64,000 nucleotides of DNA. Origin: Podocnemis expansa. Lineage: Eukaryota > Chordata > Testudines > Podocnemididae. Below, one piece after another: positions 57,132 through 64,000 of this stretch. The notes under the pieces are model-generated. The model searched no databases. It was not told where the DNA came from and was given only the letters and a program-made list of their open reading frames with translations. Made by a program: the position numbers and the translations under genes. Position 1 is the first letter of the stretch. Each line of letters starts with the position of its first letter. The stretch is from the NCBI GenBank assembly GCA_007922195.1, contig ML682005.1, forward strand, positions 40,974,531 to 41,038,530, in the 5' to 3' direction.

Positions 57132-57997
57132 TAGGGTCACCAGACAACTGGCAAAAGGAAAACATGTTCTTTTTACCTTCACATCCTCTATCCAGCAGGC
57201 ATTTTAAAAATAGGTGATTTTGACCAGCTTTTTACTTATGATGGGTAGCATATTAAAAAAAAAAAAAAAAACCCTTGTGACAGCCAAGTTCCTGAGGCCA
57301 GCAGAGGAACCTTCCTCTAGCAGCTGGTCCTTTTTAACAGGATTCCAGCTAGCTTGGTAGGTAGTGCTGGTGCCTCTTAAGCTCAAGGTTGGGGGTTTGC
57401 GCCCCATGTTGGATGTTTTAATTTTTAACCTGTTGCTCCCTATGAAAGGGCTAAATCAGGGGCAAAAATATAGCAACACTAATGAAAAGAAAATAAAGTA
57501 TACTGTAAATAAAATTACTAACAGGGATCAATTAAGTAAAATAAATATAGGGGCACATTCGAACTGAATAGAAACAATTTTGGACTTTTTTTTGTTTTAG
57601 AATTGTAAAATGGGCTACTGTGGAAAAGGAAAAATGAGGTGAGGTAACTTTTTTTTTTTTAACCTATTTAGGTGCTTTTCAAGTTTATATTTGTAAATTT
57701 AGTTTTGTAACTAAGTCTCATGAACATTAATGAAAGGGTCATGAAAAGCTTTCATTTGCTGAAAAAATCCAGTTTCCAGTCAAAGAAAACATGGTGATTT
57801 TTTAAATTTTAAAATAATTTAAAAAACACATGACATTGCGCAGTTCTAATGCTGCATTCATTGATCATTACCCATTTTCCATCACATAATATGGTGGTGA
57901 CAGTTATAGTAATACTACATTTTCTTCATTTCCTCCAATGCCCTCCTTTTTGTACTTTCCTGTCTTCCTTTCCATGCTTTGGTATCTGGTAACCCTA
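57132..57997. mobile_element. TIR element with nested SINE
   Basis: AGGGTCACCAGACAACTGGC at the left and GGTATCTGGTAACCCTA at the right form the same termini as 53332-53577. The interior is expanded by a poly-A run (57253-57270) and a tRNA-derived SINE (57345-57415), which explains its greater length. Confidence 0.55.
57345..57415 (+). repeat. tRNA-Lys-derived SINE head
   Basis: CAGCTAGCTTGGTAGGTAG, a CTCTTAAGC anticodon-loop-like string and GGGGGTTTGCGCCCC follow tRNA-Lys order (A box, anticodon arm, B box/T arm). Turtle SINEs of the Cry type are known to derive from tRNA-Lys. Substitutions in the stems argue against a functional tRNA. Confidence 0.55.
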
Positions 57998-58020
57998 TTC
58001 GTGAATGACCATTTTCTTAG

Positions 58021-58330
58021 GTTATTGCACAAAGTTGGCTACTGATCTAGGACCAATACCATTCAACATATTCATAAATAATCAGGTAAAGGGTGAACAA
58101 TGAGGTGGCAAGTTTTGTAGATGGTACAAAATTACTCAAGAATAAATTTGATTATTATTAAATTTGGATTATTAAATCCAAAACAGACTGTGAAAAGTTT
58201 TACACGGGATTCTTACAAAGCTGGACAATGAAATTGCAGCTGAAATTCAGTGTTGATGAAGACAAAGTAATGCATATTTGAAAACAGAAACCCAATGATA
58301 TACATAAAATAATGGGGTCTAATTTAGCTG
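58021..58330 (+). mobile_element. CR1-type LINE, left part of interrupted copy
   Basis: The plus strand shows remnants of the RT block after the palm (PFNIFINN near 58061, then ADDTKL-like and KVMHI-like remnants). The same copy appears to continue after the RLE element at 61600-62137. Confidence 0.6.
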
Positions 58331-58463
58331 TTACCACTCCAGAAAGAGAGCCTTGTAGACTCTAAGGTCAGAAAGGACCATTATGATGGCCTGGCCTCCT
58401 GCACGATGCAGGACGCAAAACCTCACCCAATCACTCCTGTAATAAATCTCTAACCTGTGACTG

Positions 58464-58506
<43 letters not shown>
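58464..58506. repeat. (TA)n microsatellite
   Basis: About 21 uninterrupted TA units, directly at the 3' end of the RLE-type element on the minus strand. Confidence 0.9.
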
Positions 58507-58512
<6 letters not shown>

Positions 58513-61500
58513 TATTTGATAAATATAATATTTAAAATTCCTCTCTCACCCCCTCTGGGTGGTATGTGTCATCCTCAACCTCGGGTCCTCTACCAGAGGC
58601 CTGGGAGTTTGAGGGTTCTGCGCAGTATCTTAGCTGTTCCTAGCACTGCACTCTTCTGGACAGAGAGCTCTGATGTTGTTCCTGGGATCTGTTGGAGCCA
58701 CTCTCCCAGCTTAGGAGTCACAGCCCCGAGTGCTCCTACCACCACTGGGACCACTTTGGCCTTCACTTTCCACATCCTTTCTAGTTCCTCTTTCAGGCCC
58801 TGGTACTTCTCCAGCTTCTCATATTCCTTCTTCCAGATGTTGCTGTCACTTGGCACTGCTACATCTATCACCACTGCTGTCTTCTGGTCCTTGTCTATTA
58901 CCACGATGTCTGGTTGATTGGCCAGTACCTGCCTGTCCGTCTGGATCTGGAAGTCCCACAGAATCTTAGCCCTGTTATTCTCCACGACCTTCTGTGGAAT
59001 CTCCCATCTGGTTTTGGGAGGGTCTAGCCCATACACTGTGCAGATGTTCCTGTACACAATGCCAGCTACTTGGTTGTGTCGTTCAGTGTATGCTGTTCCT
59101 GCCTGCATCTTACATCCTGCCACTATGTGTTGGACTGTCTCTGAGGCCTCTCTGCACAGTCTGCACCTTGGGTCCTGTCTAGTGTGGTAGACCCCTGCTT
59201 CAATGGATCTGGTGCTCAGTGCCTGTTCTTGTGCTGCTATGATCACTGCCTCAGTGCTGTCTTTTAGTCCAGCCTTTTCCAGCCACTGGTAGGATTTCCC
59301 AATGTCAGCCACCTGAGCTATCTGTCGATGGTACATTCCATGCAGGGTCTTGTCTTGCCATGGCACTTCTTCTGCTTGATCTTCCTCCCATGTCTGCTGC
59401 TGCTGTCTCAGGCATTCTCTCAGCAGCTCATCTTTGGGTGCCATCTTACTGATGTACTCCTGGATGTTCTGGGTTTCACCCAGGACAGTGGCTTTGACAC
59501 TCACCAAACCCCGCCCGCCTTCTTTCCGGCTGGCGTACAGTCTCTGGGTGTTGGACTTGGGGTGGAAACCTCCGTACATTGTGAGGAGCTTCCGGGTCTT
59601 CACATCGGCAGCCTCCATGTCCTCCTTTGGCCAGCTCACTATACCAGCAGGGTATCTGATGACTGGCAGGGCGTACTTGTTGATGGCATGGATCTTGTTC
59701 TTCCCATTGAGCTGGCTCTTCAGGACCTGTCTTATCCTTTGGTGGTACTTGGATGTTGCTGTCTTCCTTGCCTCCTCATCGTGGTTCCCATGTGACTGTG
59801 GGATGCCAAGGTACTTGTAGCTGGTCTGTATGTCTGCTATGTGGCCTGCTGGTAGTTCCACCCCATCAGTCTTCACTACCTTTCCTCTCTTTACTACCAT
59901 CCGGCCACACTTCTCCAGTCCGAATGACATCCCAATATCCTCACTGTAGATCCGTGTCAGGTGGATTAGCGAGTCGATGTCTCGTTCATTCTTAGCATAC
60001 AGCTTGATGTCATCCATGTAGAGGAGGTGGCTGATGGTAGTTCCACTCTTGCACTTGTATCCATATTTAGTCCTTGTGATTATCTGGCTGAGGGGGTTCA
60101 AGCCAATGCAGAACAGCAGCGGGGACAGCGCATCACCTTGGTATATGCCGTACTTGATGGCCACTTGTGCAAGCTGTCTTGAGTTGACTTCCAGTGTTGT
60201 CTTCCACAGTCCCATTGAGTTCTTGAGGAAGGTCCTTAGTGTCCTGTTGACTTTGTATAGCGCCAGACATTCACAGATCCATGTGTGCGGCACTGAGTCG
60301 TAGGCTTTCCTGTAGTCAATCCAGGCTGTGCACAGATTGGTCTGTCTAGACCTTGAGTCTTGGGCGATTGCTCTGTCTATGAGCAGCTGGTGTTTTGAGC
60401 CTGTAGCTTGGCGGCTATGATGCCTGATAGGACTTTCCATGTCGTGGGGAGGCAGGTTATTGGCCGGTAGTTGGATGGCGCTGTTCCCTTGTGGGGGTCT
60501 TTCATGATCAGCACTGTCCTTCCTTGTGTTAGCCAGTCTGGGTGGGAGCCTGCTGCTAGCAGCTGGTTCATCTGTGCTGCTAGGCGTTCATGCACTGCTG
60601 TTAGTTTCTTTAGCCAGTAGGTGTGGATCATGTCCGGTCCAGGTGCTGTCCAGCTCTTCATGTTCTTGACCCACTGTTGGATGTCGGCTACTGTGATGGT
60701 GACTGGTTCCTGTTCCGGGAGATTGCTGTGGTCTGTTCTCAGGTCCTGAAGCCACTTTGCACTGGTGTTATGAGTCTTCTCTTTCTCCCAGATGTTCTTC
60801 CAGTACTGTTCAGTTTCTGCTGTTGGTGGCTCTGCTGTTATTGTGTTGTTGCACTGCAGGATGGAGTACACCTTGGATGGTTCTTTGGAGAACAGGGCAT
60901 TTATCTTTTTGGCCTCTGCTTCTCTAGTGTATCTCCTTAGCCTGGTGGCCAGTGCTGTGAGCCTTTTGCTTAGCAGTCTCTAGGGCTTCAGATGGAGTCA
61001 GGCCCTTGTATTTTCTCAGTAGCCGAGTCTTATCCTTAATCTCTACACCCTTCTGTAGTTCCACCAGCCGGCTAACTTCTCTCCGGGTTGCCTTGATCTT
61101 ATTCTCCAACCTCATTTTCCAGGGGGGGTATGTACTGGTGTTCTTCTTGATTGTGTAGCCAAGCATCTCCAGGATTACAGAGGCTGTAACGTATACCAGT
61201 TCATTGGTTTCAGTGATGGTGGTAGTAGGAATTGTCATTAGGGCTCTATTGGCATCTTCTAGCATACTAGCTGATGGTACTTCTCCCACGAGCCTTGGTA
61301 ATCGGTCTCGAGGGTTGACTGTAGCTAGTTTATCCATGATCTTATGCCTCACATCAGCTGCTGTGTTCTTTAACGGAGGGGGTGGCAGTGAAGTTCCGGC
61401 TTCAGGTGGTGGCTGCACATCTAGTTGTTCTTCTGGGGCTTCTTCTTGAGTCCGGGAGGTAATGTGGAGTTGGTCTATCTCCAGTTGTGAGAGCAGCTGC

Positions 61501-61580
61501 CTCTTTACTATGTTGAAGCGTTGGGTAACTAGCTGTTTCTCGGTTAGTGTGGATGTAGGTCTTTTGTCCATCCATAATAT
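58506..61580 (-). mobile_element. RLE-type non-LTR retrotransposon (R2/R4 group), 5'-truncated
   Basis: One long ORF read on the minus strand is split by two breaks. 61622-60924 is the N-terminal region; 60871-60377 holds RT block 1 (SWTAPGPDMIHTYWL, SNYRPITCL); 60440-58590 (616 residues) holds the rest of RT (AWIDYRKAYDS, HLLYMDDIKLYAK, YKYLGIPQ), a C-x2-C..H..C knuckle (CRLCREASETVQHIVAGC) and a restriction-like endonuclease signature (PDIVVIDKDQ...VVIDV). A frameshift lies near 60965; near 60400 there is a shift together with an apparent deletion between the IIAAK and GSKHQLL segments. RT catalytic YxDD is present as YMDD. No APE domain is seen. The 3' end abuts (TA)n. The clade (R4/Rex6-like or R2-like) is not settled. 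Confidence 0.85.
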
Positions 61581-61599
61581 TTTATTATATATTTGAATT

Positions 61600-62137
61600 G
61601 GAAAAGGTATACAGAAGGGCAAGTAAAACGATTAGGGTATTGCACAGCTTCCCTCTGAGAAGAACTTAATCCAAAAGTGACTTTTCAGTTTGGGCAAGAA
61701 ATGGCTGAGGACGGATATAGAGGTCTATAAAATGATGACTGGTATGGAGATAGTGAATAAGGAAATGCTATTTAATATTTCTCATAACACAAGAATTAGA
61801 TGTTCTCCAATGAAATTAATAGGCAGTAGGTTTAAAACAAACAAAATGAAGTATTTCTTCCCATAACACTGGGATGGAGGCAACACCATGCTCTGAAATG
61901 TTCCTAGTCTCCTTTTGCTGGGGGGTGGAGGAAGAACAACCCACAAGGAGTCCTGTGGTACTTCAAGACTAACAGATTTATTTATCCTATGAGCTTTCAT
62001 GGAGATGGATAGCTCCATGGCTGCCTGTTCAGTTCATTCCCTTTGAAGCACCTGGCATTGGTCACTGTCAGAAAACAGGTTACTGGGCTAGATGGCCATT
62101 GGTCAGATCCAGTATGGCCATTCTAATGCTCTCATGT
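61600..62137 (+). mobile_element. CR1-type LINE, right part of interrupted copy
   Basis: AAGGTATACAGAAGGGCAAG, ATAGAGGTCTATAAAATGAT and TTAATAGGCAGTAGGTTTAA are typical of the 3' part of turtle CR1-type LINEs, ending in ACTGGGCTAGATGGCCATTG and TATGGCCATTCTAATG. A Penelope-like fragment (about 61930-62005) interrupts it. Confidence 0.65.
61930..62005 (-). mobile_element. Penelope-like terminal fragment
   Basis: CAAGGAGTCCTGTGGTACTT, AAGACTAACAGATTTATTTA and ATGAGCTTTCATGGAGA match the terminus at 45340. It is inserted in the CR1 copy. Confidence 0.6.
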
Positions 62138-62334
62138 AAAAATTAATTAAAACATAAAAAATTTAGTACAGAAAATATCCAAGATAATTACCTTTCAAAG
62201 TAGTGATGATGTGAGATAATGACCGTGTCAAATAAAGCAGTTTAAAAATCTTGGCCTACTAGGAAATATTTATATAAAAGTTTCCCAGTCATAAATCTAG
62301 CATTCTGGAGTGAAGTCACTAAAACACAACGAGA

Positions 62335-62385
62335 TAATAAATTTGTTAGTCTTTAAGAGTGCTACTAGACTCCTTGTTTGTTCAA
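62335..62385 (+). mobile_element. Penelope-like terminal fragment
   Basis: AAATTTGTTAGTCTTTAAGA, then GTGCTACTAGACTCCTTGTTTGTT, is the plus-strand reading of the same terminus. Another short piece is at 63648-63690. Confidence 0.5.
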
Positions 62386-62737
62386 CAAACAAATATTTCT
62401 TTAATGTGCTTGTATCTCTTCTTCATACTGCACTCACCTTTTTGTGCTCCTTGTCTGTGCTGGAGGGAGACCCACAGTTCAGAGGTGCTTTCACAAGAGT
62501 TCACCTTCCGGGGAACAGGGGGGGACAAAGAGCACCTTGCTCATTCCTCCAACTGTTCTTCACTATTTCACTCAATCACCTTTGTTGGGCATCTAGTCTC
62601 CTCCATGCTTTGTGTGACTTGACTTCTGTGATTTTATGTCGCAGTGGGGGACCTTGTGCTGATGCAGGCTGTAAATTTCTAGTCTCCACAAAATATGGTT
62701 ACTTTCCCACTCTAAGTCTAAGTATTAGTACTTAGAC

Positions 62738-63428
62738 CAGTGGTTCCCAAGTGTGCTGCGAGAATCTCCCAACCCAGAGCCGCATTTGCGGGTAGCAGCC
62801 CTGGCTGGGAGATTCCCTAGAGTCACTGCAGTGGTTCCCATGGGCCATAGCCCCAGCTGGGGGGGGTCCCGGGAGCCGGAGCCACTATCGCGGACTGCGT
62901 CCCCAGTCAGGGATTCCCCCGAGCCACAGGCGGTGGCCCGATGCGGCCCCAACTGCAGGTTTCCATGGAGCCGCGGTGCCATGGGGCCCTGGCCAGGAGG
63001 GCTCCCTGGAGATGAAGCTGCGGGTGGCAGCCCTATGCAACCCCGGCCTGGAATTTTCCCATATCCGGAGCCACAGACAGAGGCCTGGTGCAGCCCTGAA
63101 CGGGGTGGGGGTCCCCAGAGTTGCGGGCAGCAGCATCATGAGACCCATGCCAGGGGTTTCCTGAGCAGGAGCCCTGGGCAACAGCTCCAAAACAGGGTGC
63201 CTGCCATGCATCAGCTTCCCCAGCACTTGAAATTGGGGGAGGGGGTGTCGAGGGATGCTCACTAAATTGGCATAGTGTTACTGACAACTGGAGGGGGAGT
63301 TAGAGAAATCCCTGGTGCCACAGCTCACGAATATTCATGTATTAATTTGAATATTCATTATAGTAGTAGTGTGCCACAAACAAAGGCATCAAAGTGCACC
63401 ACAGCAGAGAAAAGGTTGGGAACCACTG
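62738..63428. mobile_element. hAT-type element, GC-rich interior
   Basis: Inverted ends CAGTGGTTCCCAAG and TTGGGAACCACTG; flanks ACTTAGAC (62730-62737) and ACTGAGAC (63429-63436) match 7/8. The 691-bp interior is GC-rich until about 63200 and carries spurious overlapping frames (170 and 125 residues) on both strands. The segment at 63220-63310 recurs at 52880-53020. Confidence 0.75.
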
Positions 63429-64000
63429 ACTGAGACACCTGATTATCTGTGATTTCAGGCATAATGGTCACTTAAAATAACAAAAGACCCTGTACAAAGC
63501 CTAAGAACCAAGCACTATTTGACAGCCCAATACTTGTTAAAAGATAGAGCTGATTGCTGATCAGATACTGCTTGTAAGAGAGCCCACAGCAAAAGCAACA
63601 TCCCATTTCCCTCCAACTGAGAAGCACTCCGATATAGCTTAAAATTTGTTAGTCTTTTAAGTGCCACCAGACTCCTCGTTGGCTTTCCTTACCTAGTGAG
63701 TTCAGTTCAGTCCAGTCATTTCCAATCAATGACTAAACTGGTATATCATTATGTTACTAGCTAGCTGATAACTGGGGCCTCCGGGGGTAGGGGGGTATTA
63801 GGGAAGTCCCTGGAGCAGACTCACCACACCAATCCAGGAATGCCCTTTTACACCCAAAAATTTTACAGCAATGGCTTATCCCAAACCTGCATGATGGTGA
63901 TGTCCCAGCAATCCATGTTTGATTCCCAGGCCCAGAAGCAACAATCCACTTGAACATCTCTGTAAATGCCAGGAAGGGCCTGGCATTTTTTGTCCTTGTA
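63429..64000. other. Right edge, repeats only
   Basis: A short Penelope-like piece (63648-63690) and a stretch at 63738-63815 related to 63220-63310 are recognisable; no exon is seen. Confidence 0.5.

Noticed and set aside
57345..57415. Possible tRNA-Lys gene
   Set aside because: Box A/B spacing is tRNA-like but the stems are degenerate and it sits within repeat sequence; a SINE is the better reading.
58516..60303. Multiple 90-155-residue plus-strand frames
   Set aside because: Antisense shadows of the RLE retrotransposon.
62753..63265. 170-residue plus and 125-residue minus frames
   Set aside because: Inside the hAT element at 62738-63428, with simple composition and no domain.

Overview
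This window is vertebrate nuclear DNA, most likely from a turtle or another non-avian reptile. Evidence: long introns with consensus splice sites, two CpG-island promoters, and a repeat load of CR1-type LINEs, Penelope-like retroelement termini, many short hAT-type elements and tRNA-derived SINEs. The species call is inference from the repeats; the gene calls come from reading the translated exons.

Two protein genes are supported. ADNP2 lies on the plus strand: CpG-island promoter and probable non-coding exon 1 (about 2480-2810), coding exons 10694-10801, 16969-17058 and 27066-30035, predicting a 1055-residue zinc-finger/homeodomain protein. BLOC1S4 (cappuccino, a BLOC-1 subunit) lies on the minus strand, converging on ADNP2: coding exons 54587-54417, 51645-51574, 47812-47711, 42113-41979 and 40496-40398, predicting 192 residues, with a CpG-island promoter around 54260-54800. 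All coding introns in both genes are phase 0. The two genes are arranged tail to tail.

The remaining sequence is introns and intergenic DNA filled with mobile elements. Main items are a degenerate LINE at the left edge (about 180-1740, minus); a CR1-type LINE at about 17945-20060 (minus); a Penelope-like element with a GIY-YIG segment at 45340-46900, plus many of its terminal fragments; and an RLE-type non-LTR retrotransposon at about 58506-61580 (minus), inserted into an older plus-strand CR1 copy (58021-62137). Several hAT-type elements have terminal repeats and 8-bp target-site duplications that can be read directly, some perfect (12382-12732, 23088-23354, 30899-31056, 51019-51380).

I found no operon-like or defence-like system. 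The most notable observation is the five-exon BLOC1S4 beside ADNP2. The human gene is, as I recall, single-exon and on another chromosome, so this locus looks like the ancestral intron-bearing gene from which the mammalian copy was retroposed.
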